From JBBECF01 sp040881945 (GTDB lineage: Bacteria > Pseudomonadota > Alphaproteobacteria > Dongiales > Dongiaceae), in NCBI GenBank assembly GCA_040881945.1, contig JBBECF010000089.1:1-29077 (forward strand): a stretch of DNA of 29,077 nt, in the 5' to 3' direction. The translations under genes were made by a program, and so were the position numbers. Below, in pieces: positions 1-7,210 of the stretch; positions within the stretch are counted from its first letter, which is position 1, and each line of letters opens with the position of its first letter. The notes beneath the pieces were generated by a model, which saw nothing but the letters and a program-made list of their open reading frames with translations, had not been told where the DNA came from and did not search any database.

Positions 1-572
1 ACCGGCCGGCCGATGCTCGCGGCGGCGCGCAGGCGCGCCTCGGCGTCCGGGTCGGCGGAGCGGCCGAGAAACTCCCGGAAGGGGGCGCACCGCTCGATCA
101 CGGGGCCGCGCAGGGTCAGCCCGTCCGCCTTGCCGTAAAGATGCGCCCGGACGCTGGACCAGGGCCAGTCCTCGGCCCGTCCGACCAGGCGCGCCCGCAC
201 CGGGTTCAACGACACATAGCGAACGGCGGCCGCCAGGTGTTCCTCGTCCATGACGACCGATCCGAAACGGCCTTGCCAGAAATGGCCCGTGCGCTTGCGG
301 CGCGCATGGATGGCGCCGGCGTAGCGCCGGTGGGCCCGCGCCAACGCGCGGCGCAGCCCGTCCGCGTCGGCGGGAACCAGAATCAGGTGCACATGATTGG
401 GCATCAGGCACCAGGCCCAGACCTCGACTCCTGCCGCGCGGCAACTGTCCGCCAGCAGATCGCGATAGAGCGCGTAATCCGCCTCGCCGAAGAAGACGCG
501 GGCGCCGCCGTTGCCGCGCTGCGTCACATGATGCGGCAGACCGGGCACGACGAGGCGGGCGAGACGGGCCAT
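1..572 (-). CDS. IS200-like / REP-associated tyrosine transposase (RAYT), 3' end outside window
   Basis: An open minus-strand frame starts at an ATG (572) and runs off the left edge with no stop, giving about 190 residues. It begins MARLARLVVPGLPHHVTQRG and carries the family motif LMPNHVHLIL, which contains the His-x-His metal-binding pair of Y1 (HUH) transposases. Further on are GHFWQGRF and VRYVSLNPVRA; the tyrosine in the latter is at the position expected for the nucleophile. These are hallmarks of the single-copy transposase family that includes RAYTs, which nick single-stranded DNA at hairpins. No frameshift is seen in the visible part, so it may be intact. Two tandem 14-bp repeats lie 48 to 75 bp upstream of the start. 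It is transcribed away from the sensor kinase at 840. Family call is firm; whether it is a true RAYT or another Y1 member is not settled. Confidence 0.85.
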   Translation of the reverse strand, partial: MARLARLVVPGLPHHVTQRGNGGARVFFGEADYALYRDLLADSCRAAGVEVWAWCLMPNHVHLILVPADADGLRRALARAHRRYAGAIHARRKRTGHFWQGRFGSVVMDEEHLAAAVRYVSLNPVRARLVGRAEDWPWSSVRAHLYGKADGLTLRGPVIERCAPFREFLGRSADPDAEARLRAAASIGRP

Positions 573-619
573 GCTCGATGCTATGCACGGGACGAGGGCG
601 AGTCAATTTGATGCACTGT

Positions 620-647
620 CACCGAAATATGTGCACCGAAATATGTG
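620..647. repeat. Perfect tandem duplication of a 14-bp unit upstream of the transposase
   Basis: The unit caccgaaatatgtg occurs twice back to back (620..633 and 634..647). It lies between the start codons of the divergent transposase and sensor kinase, in DNA visibly more AT-rich than its surroundings. The position, just upstream of a Y1/RAYT-type transposase, suggests a transposase-associated end or regulatory sequence. The rest of 573..839 shows no gene; it must hold the promoters of both flanking genes, but no -35/-10 pair stands out. Confidence 0.7.
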
Positions 648-839
648 GGTAAGGGTAGGTGCCGACGGCGGTAGGTGCGGGCCGGAACATTCGGCCTTGG
701 CTGGCAAGTGCGCTCGGCCGGCTGCGCGAGACCTGCCCGAGGCCGTCGGCTGCATTAAGCGTTTATTTACCATGAATGTCCAAACCTTGCCGGGAAGGGG
801 CGGCGGAGCGCGTCGCCCCGACGTCCCGGGGCCCGAGCG

Positions 840-3800
840 ATGCAAGAAAGCTTCCATCTGCTGACCGCCTTCGGCGAGAACCTGGCCCTGCTGCTGGCGC
901 TCGGCGTGGTCTATACGCTGTTCGGGCTGCCGTGGCTGCGCCGCGCCGGCCGGTTAGGCACCATCGGCATGGGCGCGATCTTCGGGACGATCGCCATCGC
1001 CGGCATCCAGGCCGGGATCGAGTTGGCGCCCGGCGTGTTCTTCGACGGCCGCAACATCGTCGTCATGGCCGCCGCCGCCTTCGGCGGGCCGTTGGCGGGG
1101 CTGGCGGCGGCCGGGCTCGCCGGCGCCTACCGGCTGTGGCTCGGCGGCGCCGGCACCGTCGCCGGACTGGGCGGCGTCGCCAGCGCCGCGCTGCTCGGCA
1201 CCTGGCTTTACCTGCGGTGGTGGCGGCGCGGCGGCATCCTCGGGTCAAGCCCGAGGACCGGGTTGGGCGATTTCGCGCTCGGCGGATTGCTGCTCGCCGT
1301 CGTCTCGCTGCTCTGGCTGTGGGCGGTGCCCGAGGTCGGCGCGCACTTGGTCGCCGAGGTCGCCGTGCCGCATCTGCTGCTCTATCCCGCCGGCTTCCCG
1401 CTGCTCGCCCTGCTGTTGTCGAACGGGCAGCGCCAGGCCGCCGCGATCGACGCCCTGCGCCGCAGCGAGCGGCCGGTGCTCGGCGAGGACGGCCGTTTCC
1501 AGGGTTATCGCGGCGTCGCCACCGACATTTCCACCGAGACCGAGGCGACCCGGCGGATGCGGGCGAGCGAAGCGCGGCTGATCGACGCCATCGAGAGCAT
1601 GTCGGAGGCCTTCGTGCTGTTCGACGCCGACGACCGGTTGGTCCTGTGCAACGAACGATACCGCGACCTCAATTCGCTGATCGCCGACCTGATCGCGCCG
1701 GGCGCCCGCTTCGAGGACCTGGCCCGCCGCTCCGCCCGCGACCAGGTCCGCCACGAAGCGGCCGACGACGAAGCGGCCTGGGTGGCGGCGCGGCTGGCGC
1801 TGCACCGCAGCCCGCCGAGCACGCATGTCCACCAGCGCCACGACGGCCGCTGGCTGCGGGTGGCCGAACGCCGCACGCACGAGGGCGGCACACTCGTCGT
1901 GATCACCGACGTCACCGAGACAAAGCGGCGCGAAGGCGCGCTCGAGGCCGATTCGACCCTGCTGCAGGCGACGCTCGACAGCATCAGCCACGGCCTTAGC
2001 GTCGTCGACGCGCAAGCCCGGCTGATCGCCTGGAACCGGCGTTTCATCGAGCTGTTCGAGCTGCCGGCCGAGCGCCTGCGCAAGGGCATGGGCTGGGCCG
2101 AGCTCGGCGCCATCATGGCCGAGCGCGGCGAGAACAACGCCAGAGACCCCGATTGGCTGCCCGGCGGCGGCGTGCAGGACGAGCGCGCGGGGGGGGCGCA
2201 GCGTTACGAAAAGCGGCGCGGCGGCATGGTGATCCGGGCGCGGCGCAGTCCGATGCCGGGCGGCGGTTTCACCGCCACCTATTCCGACATCACCGACGCC
2301 AGACAGCGCGAGGCGCGTCTGGCCGAGCTGGCGCAACGCAACGCCTCGCTGGCCGCCGCCGTCGCCGCGGCCTCGACCTCGATGGTCGTCACCGACCCCA
2401 ATCTGCCGGGCAACCCGATCATCCTCGTCAACCCGGCCTTCACCCGCATCACCGGCTATGAAGCGGCCGAGGCGATCGGCCGCAACAGCCGGTTCCTACA
2501 GGGCAAGGACACCGATCCCGATACCATCACGCGCCTGCGCAAGGCGATTGCCGCGCGCCGGCCGATCAACGTCACCATCCGCAACTACCGCAAGGACGGC
2601 CGCACCTTCTGGAGCGAGCTCAGCGTCAGCCCGGTGTTCGACGAGCGCCGGCAACTGATCCACTTCGTCGGCATCCAGACCGACGTCACCGGCCGCGTGC
2701 GCGCCGAGGACGCGCTGCGGCGCAGCGAGCGCGAACTGCGCGAGCTGTCCCAGACCCACGCCGCCACGCTCGACGCCCTGCCGGCCTATGTGGCGCTGCT
2801 CGACCCAGCGGGCATGGTCGTGTCGGTCAACAAGATTTGGCGCGAGTCCACGCGGCTCGGTGCGGCCGGCGACGCCGCCGACCTCGGCGGCGACTATCTG
2901 GCTCTGCTCGACGATGCGGCCGGCCCATTCGCGGCCGAGGCGCCGGAGATGAGCGACGGCCTGCGCGCGGTCCTGGCCGGCGCGTGCGACTTGTTCACCC
3001 ACGAATATCCCGACGGCGCCGGGCCCGAGCACCGCTGGCTCCAGTTCATCGCCACCCCGGTGGTGAAGGACGGCGGCCGCGGCGCCGTGGTCATGCATCT
3101 CGACGTCACCGACCGCGTCCGCGCCGAGAACGAGTTGCGCGCCGCCATGGAGCAGGCCGAATACGCCAACCGCTCGAAATCGGAGTTCCTGGCCAATGTC
3201 AGTCACGAACTGCGCACGCCGCTGAATGCGGTGATCGGATTCTCCGAGATCCTGCACCAGGAGATGTTCGGCCCGATCGGCAAGGCGCGGTACAAGGAGT
3301 ACGCGCGTGACATTCACGCCAGCGGCGTCCACTTGTTGTCGATCATCAACGACATCCTGGATCTGTCGAAGATCGAGGCCGGCAAGTTCGACCTGCACGA
3401 ATCCGAGCTGGATCTGTCGGCCGTCGTCGCGGCCTGCGTGACGCTGGTTCGCGAGCGGGCGCGCGAAGGCCAACTGGCGCTGCGCACCGAGCTGGCGGCG
3501 GCGCTGCCGCCGTTGCGCGCCGACGAGCGGGCGGTCAAGCAGATCCTGATCAACCTCCTGTCCAATGCCGTCAAGTTCACGCCGGCCGGCGGCGCGGTCA
3601 CGGTGCGGGCGCGGTTGGACGACGCGGGCAATTTCGTGCTGTCGGTGGCCGACACCGGCATCGGCATCGCCGAGAGGGACATCCCCAAGGCCATGGCGGC
3701 GTTCAGCCAGGTCGACAACACGTTGACCCGCAAATTCGCCGGCACCGGCCTCGGGCTGCCGCTCGTGCGCCTGCTGGCCGGACTGCACGGCGGCGACATG

Positions 3801-3902
3801 TCGCTCGACAGCAAGGTCGGCGTCGGCACCACGGTGACGGTGCGCCTGCCCCAGCGTCGCGCCGTTCTGGCCGCTCCCGCCGCACTCAGCCGCGCGGGCT
3901 GA
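840..3902 (+). CDS. Membrane PAS/LOV hybrid-sensor histidine kinase (5TMR-LYT, PAS, LOV-like, HisKA, HATPase)
   Basis: A 1020-residue sensor kinase. Residues 1-195 form about six hydrophobic helices; GVFFDGRNIVVMAAAAFGGP and YRLWLGGAGTVAG match the 5TM-5TMR_LYT membrane domain of LytS-type kinases. Residues about 207-232 are only the C-terminal strands of a PAS domain (GYRGVATDIS). Full PAS modules follow at about 240-360, 372-490, 512-619 and 640-765. The third is a LOV domain: TDPNLPGNPII, GRNSRFLQGKDTD, NYRKDGRTFW and GIQTDVT. Its photoactive Cys is Ser550. The kinase core has the H-box SHELRTPLNAVIGF (His789), N-box NLLSNAVKFTP, and G-boxes DTGIGI and GTGLGL. There is no receiver and no adjacent response regulator, so the partner is unknown; the Hpt-REC-REC protein at 12710 is one candidate. 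The start at 840 lacks a clear Shine-Dalgarno sequence. The 3' end overlaps the convergent HIT gene by 17 bp. Confidence 0.93.
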   Translation: MQESFHLLTAFGENLALLLALGVVYTLFGLPWLRRAGRLGTIGMGAIFGTIAIAGIQAGIELAPGVFFDGRNIVVMAAAAFGGPLAGLAAAGLAGAYRLWLGGAGTVAGLGGVASAALLGTWLYLRWWRRGGILGSSPRTGLGDFALGGLLLAVVSLLWLWAVPEVGAHLVAEVAVPHLLLYPAGFPLLALLLSNGQRQAAAIDALRRSERPVLGEDGRFQGYRGVATDISTETEATRRMRASEARLIDAIESMSEAFVLFDADDRLVLCNERYRDLNSLIADLIAPGARFEDLARRSARDQVRHEAADDEAAWVAARLALHRSPPSTHVHQRHDGRWLRVAERRTHEGGTLVVITDVTETKRREGALEADSTLLQATLDSISHGLSVVDAQARLIAWNRRFIELFELPAERLRKGMGWAELGAIMAERGENNARDPDWLPGGGVQDERAGGAQRYEKRRGGMVIRARRSPMPGGGFTATYSDITDARQREARLAELAQRNASLAAAVAAASTSMVVTDPNLPGNPIILVNPAFTRITGYEAAEAIGRNSRFLQGKDTDPDTITRLRKAIAARRPINVTIRNYRKDGRTFWSELSVSPVFDERRQLIHFVGIQTDVTGRVRAEDALRRSERELRELSQTHAATLDALPAYVALLDPAGMVVSVNKIWRESTRLGAAGDAADLGGDYLALLDDAAGPFAAEAPEMSDGLRAVLAGACDLFTHEYPDGAGPEHRWLQFIATPVVKDGGRGAVVMHLDVTDRVRAENELRAAMEQAEYANRSKSEFLANVSHELRTPLNAVIGFSEILHQEMFGPIGKARYKEYARDIHASGVHLLSIINDILDLSKIEAGKFDLHESELDLSAVVAACVTLVRERAREGQLALRTELAAALPPLRADERAVKQILINLLSNAVKFTPAGGAVTVRARLDDAGNFVLSVADTGIGIAERDIPKAMAAFSQVDNTLTRKFAGTGLGLPLVRLLAGLHGGDMSLDSKVGVGTTVTVRLPQRRAVLAAPAALSRAG

Positions 3903-4251
3903 TCATGCGGCCGAGGTCCTGGCCGCCGAACAGGTGGACATGGAAATGCGCCACCTCCTGGCGGGCGTCGGCGCCGTGGTTGCCGAGGAAGCGATAGCCG
4001 GTCGCCGCCACGCCGAGGTCGCGGGCGATCCGCCCGACGGCGCGCAGCAGGGCCGCGATCTCCGCGTCCGAGGCCATTTGCGAGAAGTCGTCGAGCGAGA
4101 CGTACCTACCCTTGGGGATGACCAGGACGTGGGTCTTGGCCTGCGGGTTGATGTCGTGGAAGGCGAGTACGTGATCGTCCTCGAACACCTTCTTGCAGGG
4201 AATCTCGCCGCGCAGAATGCGGGCGAATACATTGCCGTCGTCATAGGCCAT
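3886..4251 (-). CDS. HIT-family (histidine triad) nucleotide-binding hydrolase, HinT-like
   Basis: A 121-residue protein beginning MAYDDGNVFARILRGEIPC. The histidine-triad motif HFHVHLF lies near the C-terminus, preceded by GADARQEVA, as in HinT proteins. These hydrolyse nucleotide phosphoramidates through a nucleotidylated histidine intermediate. The ATG at 4251 is chosen because GGGAG sits 8 bases upstream; a GTG at 4260 and an ATG at 4257 in the same frame have poor spacing. It follows hisE by about 25 bp on the same strand and is the last gene of the histidine cluster. The family's physiological substrate is not known from sequence, so a role in histidine synthesis is only suggested by position. 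Its last codons overlap the end of the convergent kinase gene. Confidence 0.92.
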   Translation of the reverse strand: MAYDDGNVFARILRGEIPCKKVFEDDHVLAFHDINPQAKTHVLVIPKGRYVSLDDFSQMASDAEIAALLRAVGRIARDLGVAATGYRFLGNHGADARQEVAHFHVHLFGGQDLGRMISPRG

Positions 4252-4276
4252 GGGCATCACTCCCGCCGCGAATCGG

Positions 4277-4624
4277 TCAGTCGTTCGCGCGCTGCCGCCG
4301 CCTCGCCAAGCCGGAAACGCCCTCGCGCTCGGCGAGGGCGGCCCAGACCTTGGCCGGCGTGAGCCGGCAATCGGCCCACAGCACGAGCAGATGATAGAGC
4401 AGGTCGGCGCTCTCGGCGGCCAGCTTTTTCTTGTTGCCGCGCACCCCTTCGATCACCGCCTCGACCGCTTCCTCGCCGACCTTCTGCGCGATCTTCTCCC
4501 GACCCTTGGCGAACAGCCGGGCGGTGTTGGAGGCGGCCGGGTCGGCGCCGCGGCGGCTTTCGATGACCGAATAGAGACGGTCGAGAATCGCGCCGTCGAG
4601 ATCGCCCTTGCCGGAGTCTGTCAT
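4277..4624 (-). CDS. hisE: Phosphoribosyl-ATP pyrophosphatase
   Basis: A 115-residue cytoplasmic enzyme that hydrolyses phosphoribosyl-ATP to phosphoribosyl-AMP, the second step of histidine synthesis. The family signature is clear: SNTARLFAKGREKIAQKVGEEAVEAVIEGVRG followed by ESADLLYHLLVLW, where the acidic residues bind magnesium. Only the HisE domain is present; HisI (cyclohydrolase) must be encoded elsewhere. A G-rich tract directly precedes the start at 4624. It belongs to the minus-strand his cluster but is separated from hisF by about 1.07 kb of inserted DNA bearing a thermonuclease gene on the opposite strand. It may therefore depend on a promoter inside or beyond the insert. The HIT gene follows closely. 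Confidence 0.95.
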   Translation of the reverse strand: MTDSGKGDLDGAILDRLYSVIESRRGADPAASNTARLFAKGREKIAQKVGEEAVEAVIEGVRGNKKKLAAESADLLYHLLVLWADCRLTPAKVWAALAEREGVSGLARRRQRAND

Positions 4625-4668
4625 CGCCCCCCCCTCGATCCGGCGCCCGCCTGCCTAGTGTCCTGCCC

Positions 4669-4691
4669 CGCACCGGGATGCCGGCGGCGGC
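4669..4691. repeat. Left copy of a 23-bp direct repeat: displaced fragment of the hisF 3' end
   Basis: These 23 bases are identical to 5707..5729, the end of hisF encoding AAAGIPVR. Here they lie next to hisE with no hisF gene attached, and the reading continues as GRTLGRR without an immediate stop. The two copies bracket the thermonuclease gene. This is the arrangement left when an element inserts at the 3' end of a gene and supplies its own replacement end. Confidence 0.85.
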
Positions 4692-4803
4692 ATGGCCGGT
4701 CCCGACCTTCTTGGCGGGGGAGTATGGCGGCATGTGATCGGCTCGGCAAACCACACGTCACGCTCTTAATTATGCGTCAACGCTGGCGCGTCATGATCTT
4801 GGG

Positions 4804-5640
4804 ATGTCCAAGCTTAGATCGGTCGCGGGCAGACCGGCGAGCGCACGAGCGCGTTTGCTGAGGCGTCCGTTCTCGGCAGTTAACGTCCTGCTAGGCGCAA
4901 TCTTGTTTGGGCTGTTAGTCGGTGGCTTCGGCGATCTTCCGTTTCCCGTGTTCTCGACGACAATTCAGAATGAAGCGGAACCGCTCGCCCTTGGCGAGAG
5001 ACAAGCGCAATTATCGCCCGGCTCCTCACTTGTCGGTCGCGCGTCGGTCATTGACGGCGACACAATCGAGATTCACGGACAACGGATTCGATTCCACGGA
5101 ATCGATGCGCCCGAGAGTTCGCAAACATGCCGCGACGGGAACGGGCGGGAATACCGTTGCGGCCAGCGTGCAACGAGCGCCCTTGCCGACAAGATTGGAC
5201 ATAAGACGGTCGAATGCGAGCAACGGGACGTTGACCACTACAAGCGCATCGTCGCCGTATGCCGCCAAGGCGGCGAAGACTTGAATGCGTGGATGGTCGT
5301 CGAAGGATGGGCGATGGCCTATCGGCAGTTTTCGACGGACTACATAGGCCAAGAGCGGTATGCCAGAACGGCGCGCAGGGGAATCTGGGCGGGTGCGTTC
5401 GCCGAACCCGCGGAATGGCGGAGCGGCAGCGATCGAGAACCGCGACCGGATCAAGCCAACGACACCGCGTCCGGCCAGTGCCGGATCAAAGGGAACTTTA
5501 GTTCAACGGGCGAGCGCATTTATCACGTGCCCGGTGGGCAGTACTATGAACGCACGCGGATCAATCCCGCGAACGGCGAGCGGTATTTTTGCACGGAAGA
5601 CGAAGCGCGGGCCGCTGGCTGGCGTCGTTCCAAGCGTTGA
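4804..5640 (+). CDS. Membrane-anchored thermonuclease (SNase-like) with a Cys-containing C-terminal domain
   Basis: A 278-residue protein. A basic N-terminus and a hydrophobic segment at about 24-45 (VNVLLGAILFGLLVGG) suggest an uncleaved anchor with the enzyme in the periplasm. The staphylococcal-nuclease domain spans about 76-200: VIDGDTIEI, RIRFHGIDAPESSQ and DHYKRIVAVC supply the calcium-binding Asp and the catalytic Arg/Glu/Arg set. The C-terminal 50 residues form a separate module (CRIKGNFSS, IYHVPGGQYY, RYFCTEDEARAAGW) that recurs in other secreted proteins. The gene is less GC-rich than its surroundings, runs against the his operon, and is flanked by a 23-bp direct repeat of the hisF end, so it is probably acquired cargo. 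No integrase or transposase lies within the insert. The start has only a weak ribosome site. Confidence 0.9.
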   Translation: MSKLRSVAGRPASARARLLRRPFSAVNVLLGAILFGLLVGGFGDLPFPVFSTTIQNEAEPLALGERQAQLSPGSSLVGRASVIDGDTIEIHGQRIRFHGIDAPESSQTCRDGNGREYRCGQRATSALADKIGHKTVECEQRDVDHYKRIVAVCRQGGEDLNAWMVVEGWAMAYRQFSTDYIGQERYARTARRGIWAGAFAEPAEWRSGSDREPRPDQANDTASGQCRIKGNFSSTGERIYHVPGGQYYERTRINPANGERYFCTEDEARAAGWRRSKR

Positions 5641-5699
5641 CCTTTAGCGTACGGTCGGCAGCCGTAGGGGCGAAGCGCGGTCGCGATCATGAATCGGCG

Positions 5700-6458
5700 C
5701 TAGGCGCGCACCGGGATGCCGGCGGCGGCGAGGTGCGCCTTGGCCGCGGCGATCGAGAATTCGCCGAAATGGAAGATCGAGGCGGCGAGCACGGCGGCGG
5801 CATGGCCGTCGCGCACGGCCGCGACGAGATGGTCGAGCCGGCCGGCGCCGCCGCTGGCGATGACCGGCACCGGCACCGCGTCGGCGACCGCGCGGGTGAG
5901 CGCGACGTCGTAGCCGTCCTTGGTGCCGTCGCGGTCCATCGAGGTGAGCAGGATCTCGCCGGCCCCGCTGGACGCCATCCGTCGCGCCCAATCGCCGGCG
6001 TCGAGACCTGTCGGGCGCCGTCCGCCGTGGGTGAACACCTGCCAGCGGCCGGGGCCGACGGATTTCGCGTCGATCGCCACGGTGATGCATTGGCTGCCGA
6101 ACTTCTCCGCCGCCCGGCGCACGAAATCGGGGTCGGCGACGGCAGCGGTGTTGATCGAGACCTTGTCGGCGCCGGCCAGGAGCAGCCGGCGGATGTCCTC
6201 GATCCGCCGCACCCCGCCGCCGACGGTGAGCGGCATGAAGCAGCGCTCGGCGGTGCCGGCGACGACGTCGTAGAGCGTGTCGCGGTTCTCGTGGCTGGCG
6301 GCGATGTCGAGGAACGTGAGCTCGTCGGCGCCGGCGGCGTCGTAAACGCGGGCCTGTTCGACCGGGTCGCCGGCATCGACGAGGTCGACGAAATTGACCC
6401 CCTTGACGACGCGGCCGGCCTGGACGTCGAGACAGGGGATGACGCGCAGCTTCAGCAT
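5700..6458 (-). CDS. hisF: Imidazole glycerol phosphate synthase, cyclase subunit
   Basis: A 252-residue TIM-barrel enzyme, full length. It joins with HisH and uses the ammonia HisH releases to convert PRFAR into imidazole glycerol phosphate and AICAR. The catalytic aspartates lie in VIPCLDVQAGRVVKG near the N-terminus and in VAIDAK in the middle; phosphate-binding loops TVGGGVR and IASGGAG are present. Its ATG at 6458 overlaps the hisA stop by 7 bp, indicating translational coupling. The last 23 coding bases before the final alanine and stop are duplicated at 4669..4691, next to hisE, on the far side of the thermonuclease insert. The C-terminus ending IPVRA was therefore probably supplied by the inserted DNA, leaving the protein intact. 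Confidence 0.96.
   Translation of the reverse strand: MLKLRVIPCLDVQAGRVVKGVNFVDLVDAGDPVEQARVYDAAGADELTFLDIAASHENRDTLYDVVAGTAERCFMPLTVGGGVRRIEDIRRLLLAGADKVSINTAAVADPDFVRRAAEKFGSQCITVAIDAKSVGPGRWQVFTHGGRRPTGLDAGDWARRMASSGAGEILLTSMDRDGTKDGYDVALTRAVADAVPVPVIASGGAGRLDHLVAAVRDGHAAAVLAASIFHFGEFSIAAAKAHLAAAGIPVRA
5707..5729. repeat. Right copy of the 23-bp direct repeat, inside the hisF 3' end
   Basis: Identical over 23 bases to 4669..4691 and part of the coding end of hisF. Together the copies delimit an insert of about 1.0 kb (4692..5706) containing the thermonuclease gene. The stretch 5641..5699 between that gene and hisF holds nothing recognisable. Confidence 0.85.
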
Positions 6459-7210
6459 CGGCCGGGGTTCCCGACGGCGGCCGCGGCGCCGCGCAGCACC
6501 GCCAACGCGGCGCCGATGTCGAGCCGCCCGTCGTAGAGCGCGCGGCCGACGATGACGCCGGCGACGCCATTGCCCGCGACCGCCTTGAGCCGGCGCAGGT
6601 CGTCGAGCGACGCCGCGCCGCCGCTGGCGATCACCGGCACGGGCACGCTCGCCGCCAACGCCGCCGTCGCCTCGACGGCGAGGCCGGCGAGCATGCCGTC
6701 GCGGGCGATGTCGGTATAGACGATCGCCGCGACGCCGGCGTCGACGAAGCGCCGCGCCAGCTCGCCCACCGCCAACTCGCTCGTCCTGGCCCAGCCCTCG
6801 ACCGCGACGCGGCCGTCGCGCGCGTCGATGGCGCCGACGATGCGTCCGGGATGGCGCCGGCAGGCCTGGCGCAACAGCTCGGGATCGCGCACCGCGGCGG
6901 TGCCGAGAATCACCCGGGCGACGCCGTGCTCGAGCCAGCGGTCGATGGCGGGCATGTCGCGGATGCCGCCGCCGAGCTGGCACGGCACCGCGACGGCGGC
7001 GAGGATCGCCTCGACCGCCGGCGCGTTCACGGCGCGGCCGGCGACGGCGCCATCGAGATCGACCAGGTGCAGCCATTCCGCTCCGGCGGCGGCGAAGGCG
7101 CGCGCCTGCGCCGCCGGGTCGCGATTGAACACGGTCGCCCGGTCGAGGTCGCCCTGGCGTAAGCGCACGCAGGCGCCGTCCTTGAGGTCGATGGCCGGGA
7201 ACAGGATCAT
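6452..7210 (-). CDS. hisA: ProFAR isomerase (phosphoribosylformimino-AICAR-P isomerase)
   Basis: A 252-residue TIM-barrel enzyme that opens the ribose ring of ProFAR to give PRFAR, the HisF substrate. It begins MILFPAIDLKDGACVRLRQGD, with the general-base Asp in AIDLKDG. The second catalytic Asp is in VYTDIARDGM, and the phosphate loops are QLGGGIRD and ASGGAASLDD. Its ATG overlaps the stop of the upstream acetyltransferase gene in an ATGA, and its own stop overlaps the start of hisF. These overlaps place hisH, the acetyltransferase, hisA and hisF on one transcript. Confidence 0.96.
   Translation of the reverse strand: MILFPAIDLKDGACVRLRQGDLDRATVFNRDPAAQARAFAAAGAEWLHLVDLDGAVAGRAVNAPAVEAILAAVAVPCQLGGGIRDMPAIDRWLEHGVARVILGTAAVRDPELLRQACRRHPGRIVGAIDARDGRVAVEGWARTSELAVGELARRFVDAGVAAIVYTDIARDGMLAGLAVEATAALAASVPVPVIASGGAASLDDLRRLKAVAGNGVAGVIVGRALYDGRLDIGAALAVLRGAAAAVGNPGRC

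Noticed and set aside
4257..4754. Open minus-strand frame running through the displaced hisF fragment and across hisE
   Set aside because: It is out of frame with hisE and owes its start to the 23-bp hisF duplication; nothing suggests a functional fusion protein.
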